From Dugong dugon (lineage: Eukaryota; Chordata; Mammalia; Sirenia; Dugongidae), in NCBI GenBank assembly GCA_030035585.1, contig CM057460.1, forward strand, positions 127,146,714-127,210,713: 64,000 bases of DNA, in the 5' to 3' direction. Positions 45,954 through 56,209 of the stretch are shown here, piece after piece. The stretch's first letter is position 1; every line of letters begins with the position of its first letter. The notes below the pieces were generated by a model. That model was not told the DNA's origin. It was given only the letters and a program-made list of their open reading frames with translations, and did no database searches. Made by a program: the position numbers and the translations under genes.

Positions 45954-46080
45954 TGCACCAGCAACTCTGAGGGAGAAAAAGACCTGGCGATCTGCTCCTG
46001 TAAAGATTTCAGCCAAGGAAGCCCTATGGGGCAGCTCCACTCTGTGCTATAGGGTCACTATGAATCGTGACCACAACAAC
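45954..46080 (+). mobile_element. AfroSINE, 5' truncated
   Basis: GGGAGAAAAAGACCTGGCGA, CTGCTCCTGTAAAGATTTCA, GCCCTATGGGGCAGCTCCAC, ending in CACAACAAC. Flanked by AGAGCATGTAGTA (45941-45953) and AGAGCTTGTAGTA (46081-46093). Confidence 0.9.
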
Positions 46081-46099
46081 AGAGCTTGTAGTAATATTC

Positions 46100-46256
46100 T
46101 GTAGTGAATCCATAGAGTTTTCATTGGCTAATTTTCAGATATAGATTACCAGGCCTAGTCTGTCTTGGTGTGGAAGCTCTGCTGAAACTTACCCACCATG
46201 GGTGACCCTGCTGTTATTTGAATTTCTAGCATTATAGCAACCCCAAGCCATAGCAG
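46100..46256 (-). mobile_element. AfroSINE-related composite SINE (second type)
   Basis: CATAGAGTTTTCATTGGCTA, AGATTACCAGGCCTAGTCTG, GGAAGCTCTGCTGAAACTTA, CCACCATGGGTGACCCTGCT and CATTATAGCAACCCCAAGCC. The second half matches the copy at 39405-39695. Confidence 0.7.
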
Positions 46257-46506
46257 TACACCTTACTTTGGATATGTCATCAGGAAAGACCAATCACTAG
46301 AAAGGGACATTATGTTTGCTAAAGTAAAGTGACAATAAAAATGAAGGAAACCCTCAATGAGATGGATTGACACAATACCCACAACAATGGACTCAAACAT
46401 ACCAGAGATCATAAAAATGACGCAAGACCGAGCAACATTTTGTTCTGTTATAGATAAGATCACTATGAGTCGGTGCTGACTTGACAACTAAGAACAATAA
46501 CAACAG
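46257..46506 (+). mobile_element. RTE (BovB-like) LINE 3' tail
   Basis: Sense RTE end: ACTTTGGATATGTCATCAGG, GAAACCCTCAATGAGATGGA, TTGACACAATACCCACAACA and CACTATGAGTCGGTGCTGAC, finishing in AACAATAACAACAG. It lies directly after the composite SINE. Confidence 0.9.
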
Positions 46507-47894
46507 AACGTACAGATTATTTGAACTGAAAACTTTTAGTTTAACAACTTCCTCTTATATCCGAGGGAATAATGGTCTAAGGAAGTGAGGATTAACAAAG
46601 CAGGACTCCCTATGCAGCTGTTTTTTTGATGATACATTTTATAGACGGTAGAGATGTTCATTCTCCTTTACTTTGTGAATGGTCCAACTTCTTCCTAGTG
46701 CAGTAGGCTCCAAATGTGTACTATTTCACTCATTGGCTTGTGTTTGGGTAAATGGAAATAGCTGACACAGGTAATGGCAGGAAGGACCGGCTGTGGGCCT
46801 TTCTGGAGCTCTGGGCCATGGTGTAAGGATAACTCCTGGGAATAAAATTGTCTGAGAAATGGTCTCAGAAACCAGGCATTTTTCACTAGAAGAGGAAACT
46901 CAGGCATAGGGTGACCAGATAAATACAGGGCACTTAGCTAAATTTGAATTTCAGGTAAACAATAAATATCTTGAAGCATAAGTATGTCCAAATATTGCAT
47001 GGGACAAATTTATACTAAAAAATTATTCATTGCTTATCTGAAATTCCAACTTAATTGGAGTTCCTGTATTTTCACTTGCTACATCTGTCAACCTACCCAG
47101 GAGACATGTTGAAATATTTGAGATGTCTTATAAGCTTGAAAATACATTATTCCACATTTCTTTGTCTCTCTAACTTCAAAATTATCAATCATGACTAGTA
47201 ATTTGAACTCAAAAAGTGTTAGATGTTAGATCAATTCAAGGACAAATTTTCTGATAACTGGAGTGTCCCACAATGGAGCATCTTGCCTCAAAAATAGTGC
47301 ATCCATGTACCAAGGGTAGTTTCTATATCTTCATTTATAATAACAAAAAAACTGGGAGGAGGATAAATGGTCATCAGTAAGAAATTGTTCTAAAAAATTA
47401 GGGGCACATTGTGGTGCAATGGATTGCTTTCTTGTGGCCTTTCTTGCCGTGGTCTTATAACTCCCACCCAAGTGATTAAGTGGGACTGTGCAAATAGGGT
47501 AATTGTGGCCCAACAAGGGGATTGGTCAGTTTTGCTGTCCTTCTGGGCTTGTAATGAGCCATCTCAGAGGCAGAAAAGAGAGGATCCCACCACCACCAAG
47601 TCTCTCCACCATCTTCCACCTCATAGGAATAAGCCTTGGGCTGTTGATCTTAATTCTCCTTCCCCCTTGTGAAGTTAGGGAGGTCAGATGCTACCCCTAC
47701 ACCATTTTTACACACATGTATGCAGTGGAATTCTGCAGAGGTTGATTTTTTCTTCCATTCCCTGAGTTACCTTTATGATGGGCCTGCTATTACTCTCATA
47801 GCCAGACAACCCGCTCTTTCCCCAACAGACAAGCTGTTCTTTCTGATCCCTCAGGGTCACTCCTAATCCACTTCAGTGTGGCTCTCTGTATGTA
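46507..47894. other. Unannotated stretch
   Basis: No gene or named repeat, except that 47768-47880 shares sequence with 49258-49370 (listed separately). Confidence 0.4.
47768..47880 (+). repeat. Unnamed repeat, copy 1
   Basis: CCCAACAGACAAGCTGTTCT and TTCTGATCCCTCAGGGTCAC align in order with 49258-49370 (TTCCAACAGACAAGTTGGTT, TCTGACTCCTCAAGGCCACT). Both copies are in the same orientation, about 1.5 kb apart. The family is not known to me. Confidence 0.6.
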
Positions 47895-48165
47895 CACTAT
47901 GGACAGATTCTGAAGGAGGTCTTTAAGTGAAAAAGGCTAAAGAACAGCATACATGGTGAAGTCTCATTTTTGTAAAATTTAAAAAGCATAAACATAAATA
48001 TAGGTCAAAAGTGTAACTTTTTTTTTTTTTTCTGGTTAAAAACCTAAGAAACTCTTTAGAGTATTACTTTAGGAAGGGAGTTCAGTTACTGAGGGTGGGG
48101 AGGAAGATTCATTTATATTTTACACCTTTATGAACGAATTTAAAAACAAACTGCACATTGAAACT
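47895..48165 (+). mobile_element. L1M 3' UTR fragment
   Basis: AAGTGAAAAAGGCTAAAGAA, GTGAAGTCTCATTTTTGTAA and a late GTTACTGAGGGTGGGGAGGA followed by TTTATATTTTACACC resemble an old L1 tail. Confidence 0.55.
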
Positions 48166-48776
48166 GAGGCTGGTTGCTTACCTTTCAAGAACACTGTTGC
48201 GGTGCTCCTGCAATGGGTGGGGATTTGTGCTAGAGGGAGGCCATTGTACATTCCTTTCAGTTTAAAGATTCTATAACTTTAAACTTTAACATTAAAAAAA
48301 AAAAATTGTCCCATCGGTTGTCCCTGTTGATGCCTTAGGGTATTCTTGGTCTCCCCTACCCGCTTAAAACTCAGGGGAAAATTTCTCCTAAAGCACCCAT
48401 AGCCAATTGCAGAGATGTTTTCCAGTGAGTGTTTGTGAACCACATGAGGGTAGAGATTACTTGATGGATGAGGCCAATGTCCACATATCCACATGCAATT
48501 CTTGGTCTTAGCTTCAAGGCAGTTCCCTGGTAGTTTACCAACCAGGGAAAGCAAACCTATGATTTCCCTCTTAATACTAGCTTGAACCACACGAAATTAC
48601 TATGTTGTAGGTGAATAATAATAAAAAAAAGCAGAATATCATCAATTTCATATGGCTCAACTAATACTGCCCTTGGAAAAACTTTTTCGTTTTCTCCCCA
48701 ATCAATTAGAAAAACAACCAAAGAATATATATTTCCGGGCTTCCAAAGCGCCCTTACCCATCACTGTATCTATTAC
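48166..48776. other. No recognised feature
   Basis: An A-run at 48293-48304; otherwise ordinary sequence. Confidence 0.4.
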
Positions 48777-48788
48777 TTATACTTATTA

Positions 48789-48960
48789 TGGAAACCCTGG
48801 TGGTGTGGTGGTTAAGAGCTCGGCTGCTAACCAAAAGGTCAGCTGTTTGAATCCACCAGGCGCTCCTTGGAAACTCTATGGGGCAGCTCTACTCTGTCCT
48901 ATAGGGTCGCTATGAGTCGGAATCAACTAGACGGCAATGGGTTTGGTGTTTTTTTTTGGT
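48789..48960 (+). mobile_element. AfroSINE, internally deleted subtype, young-looking
   Basis: GAAACCCTGGTGGTGTGGTG, GGCTGCTAACCAAAAGGTCA, CACCAGGCGCTCCTTGGAAA, TCGCTATGAGTCGGAATCAA, then T-rich tail. Perfect 12-bp duplication TTATACTTATTA at 48777-48788 and 48961-48972. The low divergence suggests a late insertion. Confidence 0.97.
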
Positions 48961-49044
48961 TTATACTTATTAAATTAAGAACGACTAAAACTTACGTAAC
49001 ATTCTGTGTGTTCTAACTGTTTTTAATGCTTTAAATGGATTTAT

Positions 49045-49220
49045 TTATTTAAACATTACGATAAACCTATAAGATGGTTCCGTTTGTCCCATTTTTGCAA
49101 ATGAGGAACCTGAGACACATGGAGTTTAAGTACCTTGCCTGACTTGGTACACTGGTAGGTGCTGGGCTGGGATCTGAGCCTAGGCGGTCTGCTCTCGGGT
49201 TTTCACTCGTCCATTTCGTC
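49045..49220 (-). mobile_element. MIR SINE
   Basis: Antisense: CAAATGAGGAACCTGAGACA, TTTAAGTACCTTGCCTGACT and GGGCTGGGATCTGAGCCTAG. Confidence 0.83.
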
Positions 49221-49257
49221 ACACCCCATCTCATTTGTTCTAACTCCTGGGTTAGTG

Positions 49258-49370
49258 TTGTGATAGGCCTGTCACTATTCACTTATAACCTGGCCAACCA
49301 ACTCTTTCCAACAGACAAGTTGGTTTCTCTGACTCCTCAAGGCCACTTCTAATGCCCTCTGAGATGGTTC
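49258..49370 (+). repeat. Unnamed repeat, copy 2
   Basis: Partner of 47768-47880. The sequence to 49734 may belong to the same unknown element but has no second copy here to compare with. Confidence 0.55.
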
Positions 49371-49734
49371 CCTTAAGCAGTATAGAAGTTTCTCCAACTG
49401 TGGTCAAGCCATATCTTGGAATATAGGCTCTGCAGCAGACAGCCTGATTTTTGTTCACTTCTGGTGCCAGTCTCACAAGGAACCCATACTTGGTAAAAGC
49501 ACTGGATTTCTCTGTACCTGGGGCTGAGGGCCCATGGCTACAGCACTGAAATTTCCCCAACTCCCTCTGTACAGAAGCATCCTGGTTTTACCATCTCCAC
49601 AAACTTGCTCCCCACCTGTCGCCCACACTGAGCTCACCTTTGTGCCTCCTTCATTCTGTTTCCTAAAGCAGTAATGTTTAGGAGCAGCAAGGGCAAGCAG
49701 GTAGCATGTCACAGAGACAGGAGAGGATTCACCA

Positions 49735-49885
49735 CGCAGTACCCATGAGCAAGTTATTTAATTTTCTGCTCTGCAGTTGCCTCACTTGTAGAATGAGAAT
49801 AATAATAATAATAACATTATAGGATGGTTGTGTGATTTAACTCACTCATGTATGTAAAGCCCAGTATAAGAACTATTAGAATTCA
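49735..49885 (+). mobile_element. MIR SINE
   Basis: Sense: CATGAGCAAGTTATTTAATT, CAGTTGCCTCACTTGTAGAA and GGATGGTTGTGTGATTTAAC. A short (AAT)n run lies at 49799-49814. Confidence 0.78.
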
Positions 49886-50267
49886 ATTTCCCCTTTGCTC
49901 CCAAACTGTGGTTTGGTGTCGCCAACAATTTCAAATGCTAGTTAAACACATGAGTCTTATGTCTTCAGTATTTTAGTAGGTACTAGCTATCATATTAATG
50001 TGAAAATCTGAGATTTAATATTTGAGCTATTTGAACAATTTGGTATTAGAATGTAATTATAGACATTCATGCTGATTTTTAAAAATGTGATGGTGTAATA
50101 GATTGTTCATTTATTTTTGTGAATAGTTTTTCTTCTTTTTTCCGTTAGGCTATATACTCGATTTTGAAACGGAATTAACACAATATTCATTTTAGTGTGA
50201 TTGAAGTTCTGGTTTATCGATGAAATGAAGGCGTCTGTTCCTTCAAAATCACCTCACAGTTTGTTTT
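49886..50267. other. No recognised feature
   Basis: AT-rich sequence with no named repeat or gene. Confidence 0.4.
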
Positions 50268-50560
50268 TTTGTTTTTTACTTGAAGTATAATAAACATACA
50301 GAAAGTACATTATAAGTGTAAATAGCACCCAGGTAAAGAGAGAGAACATTACCAGCACTCCAGTATTTCCCTAGTAACCACTCCTAATCGCTGTCCCACC
50401 AACTTAACTACTACCCTGACTGCTAACACCATAGGTTAGTTTTCCCTGTTTTTGAACTTCATATAAGTGTAATTGTACCATATGTACTTTTTAGTGCCTG
50501 GCTTCTTTTAATGAGCACCATTACAGTTTCTTGATTCTGCGATGAATACTGTGATGGTTT
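50268..50560 (-). mobile_element. L1M 3' UTR fragment
   Basis: Antisense: TTGAAGTATAATAAACATAC, GAACATTACCAGCACTCCAG, TTCATATAAGTGTAATTGTA and AGTGCCTGGCTTCTTTTAAT. Confidence 0.7.
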
Positions 50561-51055
50561 CTAAACCAATTCTTGGAAGGGAAAGGAAGGAGACAGGTAA
50601 GGAAGAGAGAGGGAGAGTATGCTTGTGGGGACTATTTGTTTATAGTTACTCTGAAAGTGATGCAGCCCATGAAAATTTTGGGAGAATATAAGCAAGCTGT
50701 ATTAACCAATCAGAAACTACCTTAGACCTTATCCTCATGAGAAAATGAATTAGATCTGAAACAAAATCTTATTGTACTGAGTTGCTTTGGCTTTCAGGGA
50801 GGGTGTAGACACGTGGTTCTGTTGCCTGTGACACGTAAGAGCACACCAGGGGATTGGCCTGGCCAGATTTTATGGTCCTGCCTCTAAGTCTCCTTTACTT
50901 TGAAGTTATGGTCTTGTATACCCCAGAATCTGCCCAGGGTCTAAAAATAAGTCTCTGCTAGGACACATTTCTTTCCAGGTTTTTGTTGTGGTACCAGATA
51001 ATGGATGAGTAGGTAACAGCATCTTGCCTCTTTTATTACTCATCTTCTTTGGAAC
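50561..51055. other. No recognised feature
   Basis: Purine-rich around 50575-50620; nothing else is recognised. Confidence 0.4.
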
Positions 51056-51261
51056 GCTGTTGTTGTTGGGTACCATCGTGTCAATTCGGACTCATAGCAA
51101 CCCCATGTGACGGAGCAGATCTGCCCCGTAGGGTTTTTTTGGCTGTGATCTTTACAGAAGCAGATTGTCGGATGTTTCTCCCGTGGAGCTGCTTGGGTGT
51201 GTTTGAATCACCAACCTTTCAGTTAGCAACCAAGCTCTTAACCATTGTGCCACCAGAGCTC
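51056..51261 (-). mobile_element. AfroSINE, full length
   Basis: Antisense: GTTGTTGTTGGGTACCATCG, GGACTCATAGCAACCCCATG, GCTGTGATCTTTACAGAAGC, CACCAACCTTTCAGTTAGCA, ending GTGCCACCAGAGCTC. Confidence 0.93.
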
Positions 51262-51474
51262 TTTTTTGGAGCACTAGGACATTTCAAAGATGAGGGAGTC
51301 TATGCTGTCATAGTAATCTTCACACTACAGAGAGAGGTTAAATTATGTAGGCAGCCACACTTGTCCTTTAGCGCCTTCCCAAATTCTCCAACTTCTCTTT
51401 CCAAGGACACAATCTGAGCATCTCTTTCAGTGTCTGGGGACCTTCATTTATTCTGTTGCTGTCCATCAGCCAAA

Positions 51475-51585
51475 TTGGAGGGAGAAGTTAGGTAATTTTC
51501 TCAAGCTATTGAGTGGAAAACTAGAATATGAATCTGGCTGTCTGATTTCCAAACCAATGTCTTTCATTATACTTTACTGAATGGA
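51475..51585 (-). mobile_element. MIR SINE fragment
   Basis: Antisense: GAGAAGTTAGGTAATTTTCT, AGCTATTGAGTGGAAAACTA, AATATGAATCTGGCTGTCTG. Confidence 0.65.
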
Positions 51586-51959
51586 TGAAACATAATGATC
51601 ATAATCCACCTCTTTAATTTTTCACCTGAAGAAATTCCATTTCTACTTCACCATTCTGCCTCTTGCCTCCCTCACCATTTTGCTACCCCTAACCCAGCTC
51701 TTCCATCAGTTCCTGCCAGCGTCTTAGAACATGTGTGTGCTTTGATTATTTTGCTCTACTATTCTGGTCTAATAATAACTGAGTGTAAAATCATTAAAGG
51801 TGGAACTTGTCGGCCAGGGACGGAGGGAGAGGGGAGAGTGGTGCCTTGATATTATGGTGGGAAAGCTATTTTATGACAAGAGAAGCCCCATAATGTTCCT
51901 CAAATCACACCATGTAAGTTCTTCTCTACTCCATTTCTGCATAGATCTTGTCTTCACAC
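51586..51959. other. No recognised feature
   Basis: Pyrimidine-rich then mixed; no named repeat. Confidence 0.4.
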
Positions 51960-52876
51960 CATTTACTCTTTTAGGAATTATTTATTCAGGACTTACTCTG
52001 TGCTAGGCAATATTCTATGGGCTTGGGACACATGAGTGAACTAATAGACAAAAGTCCCTGATCTTGTTATGCTTACATTGGGGCAGGGAGAGATAGAGAA
52101 CGAAGAGTAGATACTATGAATGATAAATGGATAAATTTGTCTGTTAGAAGATGATAAATGTTATGGAAAAAAATAGAGCAGGATAAGAAGAATAGGAATG
52201 TTGGAGAGGGGTGGTCATGGCAGGTTTAATAGACTGTTCAGAGTTGACTGACTGAGAAGGTGGTATTTGAGTAAAATCTTGAAGGAGATAAGGGAATAAG
52301 CCACTCAGATTTCCGAGGAGAACAGTCCATATAGAGACGAGCCAAGGCAAAGGACTTAGTGCAAGAACATGCCTGGAATGTTCGAAGAGCAGCACAAGGC
52401 CAGTAAGGGAGGAGGAGAACAATAAAGCTGAAGTCAGAGAAGTAACCAGGAGTCAAATCGTGTAGTGACTTGTGGGTCATTGTTAGGACTCTAGCTTTGC
52501 CTCTGACTGAAATGCAAGCCATTGCAGGGCTATGAGCGTAGAAGAGTGATGATGTGCCCTATATTTCAACTAATCATTTTGGTTGTAGTGTTGAGAATAG
52601 GGGAGCAGAGGTGAGGGTCATAGGAGGCAATTTCAATAAGCAAGGCAAGAGCTGGTAGTTTGGAACAGTGGCCAGAAGTGGTCATAGTATGGATACAGGA
52701 ATTCTTGATGTGATGAATATGATATAAGAGAAACAGAAGTCAAGAATCACTTTGAGGTTTTTGATCTAAGCAACTTTAACAATAGCGTGGCCCTCAACTG
52801 ATATGGGAAAGACTGCAGGAGAAATAGGATGGGAAGTGAACCAAGAGTTCAATTTTGGACATGTGAATTGTGAGAT

Positions 52877-52933
52877 CTCTATGAGCAGGAATCGACTTAA
52901 AGACAATAGGTTTGGTTTTTTGGTTTTGGTGAG
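52877..52933 (+). mobile_element. AfroSINE 3' fragment inserted in L2
   Basis: CTCTATGAGCAGGAATCGAC, TTAAAGACAATAGGTTTGGT, then T/G-rich. TGTGAGAT flanks both sides (52869-52876, 52934-52941), so this 57-bp piece is a real, extremely 5'-truncated insertion. Confidence 0.82.
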
Positions 52934-53336
52934 TGTGAGATATCCGTTAGACATCTGAAGTACAGATGTTGACTCAGAAGTTTGGGAGAGAGTTCTAGGT
53001 GGAGATATAATGTGGGCATTGTCTGCATATCAATGGTATTTGAAGCTTTGAAACTGGAAACTGTAAAAGTAGTGAGGGTAGAGAAGAGAAAGAATTCAAA
53101 GTCTGAGCCTGGGGCACCCCAACATTAAGAGGTAGGGGAGAAAAGGAGGAGGAACCAGGAAAGGAGACCTAGAAAGAGTGTCAGTGAGGTATTGGGGGAA
53201 AAAGTATGGTGTTTTAGAAACTGAGGGAAGTAAGTGTATGAAGGAAAAGGGAATGTCCACTGTATCAAATATTGCTGATAGATCAAGAAAGATGAGAACT
53301 GAGAATTAGAAATTGGATTTAGTACTGAGATGGTCC

Positions 53337-53540
53337 AGGAGTCCCTGGGTGGTGCAAGTGGTTAACACACTGCACTACTAACCAAAAGGTTGTAGGTCCA
53401 AGTCTACCCAGAGGTGCCTCAGAAGAAAGGCCAGGTGATCTACTTCTGAAAACTCAGCCATTGAAAACTCTATGGACCACAGTTGTTCTTTGACACACGT
53501 GGGGTCACTGTGAGTCGGAATTGACTCAATGGTAACTGCT
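53337..53540 (+). mobile_element. AfroSINE, long subtype, inserted in L2
   Basis: AGGAGTCCCTGGGTGGTGCA, CTACTAACCAAAAGGTTGTA, GAGGTGCCTCAGAAGAAAGG and GAGTCGGAATTGACTCAATG. Perfect 11-bp duplication TGAGATGGTCC at 53326-53336 and 53541-53551. Confidence 0.96.
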
Positions 53541-54329
53541 TGAGATGGTCCTAGGTGACCTAAACAATAACAGTTTTAGTAGAGTGGTGAGGGTGAAAAC
53601 CTTACTGGGATGAGTTTAAGAGAGGGTGTGGAGAGAGGTATAGAAAACCTCTATAAAAGAATATAAACTCTTTCAAATATTTTTTTTTTCTTTTTACAAT
53701 AGAGAGTAAACAAATGGATTGGTAAGAGAAGAATGGTCAAGAAAAATACCTTTTAAGAGGGAAGAAATAATAGCATGTAGTATGCTGGTGGTGTAGGGGA
53801 CAGAGGGATGAACTGCTGGAGCACTGTGCTGAGAGGAAATGAAATCCAGTGTTAGAGCTGAGAGACCAGCTTTAGAATGGGGCACTGATGGTCCACAATC
53901 GCAGCAGTGGGAAGGTGGAGGGACTGTGTACAGAGCTGGTAGATAAGATGGTAGGGATCCTATTGGGAATTCTCTTCAAATTGTTTTGTTCTCTCAGAGA
54001 AGTAAGAAGGTCATCAGCTGAAAATAAGTGCATAGGAGAAGATGTTGGAGGTTAAGAAGCGAGGAGAAGTCGTGAAATAGACATCTAGGAAGGCAGGAAC
54101 AGGCATGGACTAGGGAAGTATAGTTGCCAGGCAGCACTGAGGGCCTGTTTGAGGTTCATAATCATAGATTTAAAATGAAACTTGTCAGCATGATCTGGTA
54201 TTTCTCTTCAGGCATCTTCAGCTACACAGGTCATGTACGTAAAACGTGGAGAATTGTATCTATTCTCTTTTGGAAACTTCCAAAATACAACAATTTAAAT
54301 GTTTTGAGAAAGAGTCACTTCAGTCAAAT

Positions 54330-54478
54330 ATGTCTGCCTCTTGCCTTCCATCCTCCTTCTTTCTTCTTTCCCTCCCTCCCCCTTCCTTCCTTCTTTCCTC
54401 CCTCGCTCTGTAACTTCCTCTCTCCTTTCTTTCCTTCTTTCCTTGCTTCCTTCCTTTCTTCCATTTATTCCTTCCTCC
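54330..54478. repeat. (TTCC)n / pyrimidine-rich low complexity
   Basis: Irregular TTCC, TTTC and CTCC repeats on the plus strand. The arginine/glutamate-rich minus-strand frame here is an artefact of this composition. Confidence 0.9.
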
Positions 54479-54547
54479 AAAGGCACTTATCATTATCTTG
54501 AAGGTATATAATAATCATATCTGTAACTAATTTAAAGCAATCCACAT

Positions 54548-54690
54548 TTCTTCAGTAAACATTTATTGTGTCTTTACTAAGTGCCAAGAGCTCTATTAGG
54601 TACAGTGGAAGATACAGAAAAGAAAAGAAGACCCTAGGGGCTCCTAGAGAAGTGGTGAAGATGAAATGTGTTCATAATAATTACAGTATC
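54548..54690 (-). mobile_element. L2 LINE tail
   Basis: Antisense: TTCAGTAAACATTTATTGTG, TTACTAAGTGCCAAGAGCTC and GGTACAGTGGAAGATACAGA. Confidence 0.75.
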
Positions 54691-54794
54691 ACATGGAAAT
54701 TGCTAAGTAATTTAGAGATAGAGCATTGTGAGAATTTAGAGATGCAAAAGCTTATTTCTAGCTGGAAATGAAGGATCAAGGAAGCTGTGACAGA

Positions 54795-55370
54795 TTTTCA
54801 AAGGCTGACCACAATTTCCCAGAATTTCTCCTACGATGGGTTTGGTGTTGCTGTCTCCTTCCCTTGAATCTGAGTGGGCTTGTGGCTCATTTATAATCAA
54901 GAATACTCAAGACACTGTATCACCTCTGAGGCTAGGTCAGAAAAGGCAGTTCAACTTTTGTCTACCTCTTTGCTGGGACACCAGGTAAAAAGTCCTGAGC
55001 CTCCATGGGAGAAGTCCAGTTCCCCTCAGGCTGCCATCCTGTGAAGAAGCCCAGGTCACATGGACAAGTTATTTGTAGGTGTTCTGGTTGGCAGTCCCAG
55101 TTGAGGTTCTAGCTGACAGCCATCATCAACCAACAGATGTGTGAGTGAAGGCATCTCCACATGATTTCTAGTCCCCAGCTGTTGAGTCAGCCCCAGCCAT
55201 CAAGTCTTCCCAGCTCTGGCCCCAGACATCATGGAGCAGAAGCAAGACATCCCTATAACACATTCTCTGAATTCCAGATCCACAGAATCCGTGAGCATGA
55301 TAAAATGGCTATTTTACACCACCAAGTCTTGGGGTAGTTTGTCAGGTAGTAAGAGTAATCAGAACAGAAA
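54795..55370 (+). mobile_element. MaLR-type (MLT1-like) LTR
   Basis: CCACAATTTCCCAGAATTTC at left; then TCTGAGTGGGCTTGTGGCTC, GCTGACAGCCATCATCAACC, and the diagnostic end ATTTTACACCACCAAGTCTT, GGGGTAGTTTGTC, AATCAGAACAG. Confidence 0.75.
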
Positions 55371-55478
55371 ATTTCTTGAAAAAGGGAATGTTTGAGCAAA
55401 GCCAATGTTTTGGATGTGAAGAAAATACGATACTAAATGAGGCTGGATGATTTTATTCTTAATTGTGTAGGAAACTCT

Positions 55479-56205
55479 TGTTTTAAGGGAAAAACATTAC
55501 AAAGTTTAGTAAAGCAAAGAACAAGTTTTATTCAGCATATATTCAAACGGGCAAAAGTGGGAAGCAGACAAGCATGGTGCCAGAGCTTACGTCTGCCCGA
55601 ATCCGAGGAAATATCATAGAACAAACAAAAGTGGCAAAACGGACAAGCATGCTGCTAGAGGCATGTCTGTCCAAGTCCAAAGAATATTATAGAACAGGCA
55701 AGAATGGGAAAATGGACAAGCATGCTGCCACAGCCATGTCTGCCCAAGTCCAGAGAACATTACAGAGTCATCAGTATGTATTAACATTACAAATGGGCAA
55801 AACCATCGAAAGCTTCACCTTTTCACAGACTGGCTAGAAATTGTGATCCTACATTTTGAATTGTTTTTCTTAACAATCATTGGTACAGGGTTCGGTGATG
55901 ACAGTCAGGAGGGTCTTCATTGGTCCAACAAATTTTCTATTCACTAAATGCTGATAGAAAAAGATAAGAGTACAAAGTCTTTTGTGTTCTGTTTGATTGG
56001 GTTTATGTGAAAGGTTCCCTAAGAGATATTTTTCTTTCCTAAAAGATAACTTCTAAGATTGTCCCATCTGTTGTTTTTATCTCAGGGCCCAGTTGATGTG
56101 TTCTTGTGAGTCCCTGTGGGCCCTTGTGGGCCCAGCTCCAGCTGGGTCACATTTCTCCATGCTCAAGGACAGGGAAAAATGATTCCAATATTATTTTCTA
56201 AACCA
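55479..56205 (-). mobile_element. Solo ERV LTR (727 bp)
   Basis: On the minus strand the LTR starts TGGTTTAGAAAATAATATTG and ends CCTTAAAACA, giving TG...CA ends. CTCT at 55475-55478 and 56206-56209 is a 4-bp target duplication, as expected for ERV1-class elements. The polyadenylation signal is AATAAA on the minus strand near 55530. Three tandem units of about 74 bp lie just upstream of it. There is no internal viral sequence. Confidence 0.85.
55552..55771 (-). repeat. Tandem repeat inside the LTR (3 x about 74 bp)
   Basis: Units start at 55552 (CAAAAGTGGGAAGCAGACAA), 55626 (CAAAAGTGGCAAAACGGACA) and 55699 (CAAGAATGGGAAAATGGACA). They share AGCATG, GTCTG, CCCAAGTCC and an ending like ATTATAGAACA. 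The sister LTR at 56675-57221 carries only one unit. Confidence 0.9.
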
Positions 56206-56209
56206 CTCT

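Larger units (their letters stand above)
51960..54110 (-). mobile_element. L2 LINE, long antisense copy with RT region
   Basis: Starts with the antisense L2 3' end (GGAATTATTTATTCAGGACT, TGTGCTAGGCAATATTCTAT) and continues for over 2 kb into ORF2. On the minus strand the reverse-transcriptase catalytic region near 53005-53045 reads FKYH, stop, YADNAHI, so the second catalytic Asp is Asn and a stop sits just before it. Flanks encode typical L2 RT sequence in broken frames. AfroSINE material interrupts it at 52877-52933 and 53337-53540. Confidence 0.87.

Noticed and set aside
48789..48860. tRNA gene suggested by A- and B-box-like sequence
   Set aside because: The box motifs belong to an AfroSINE head; no cloverleaf or acceptor stem is present.
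54295..54486. Arg/Glu-rich protein on the minus strand
   Set aside because: It is the translation of (TTCC)n low-complexity DNA.
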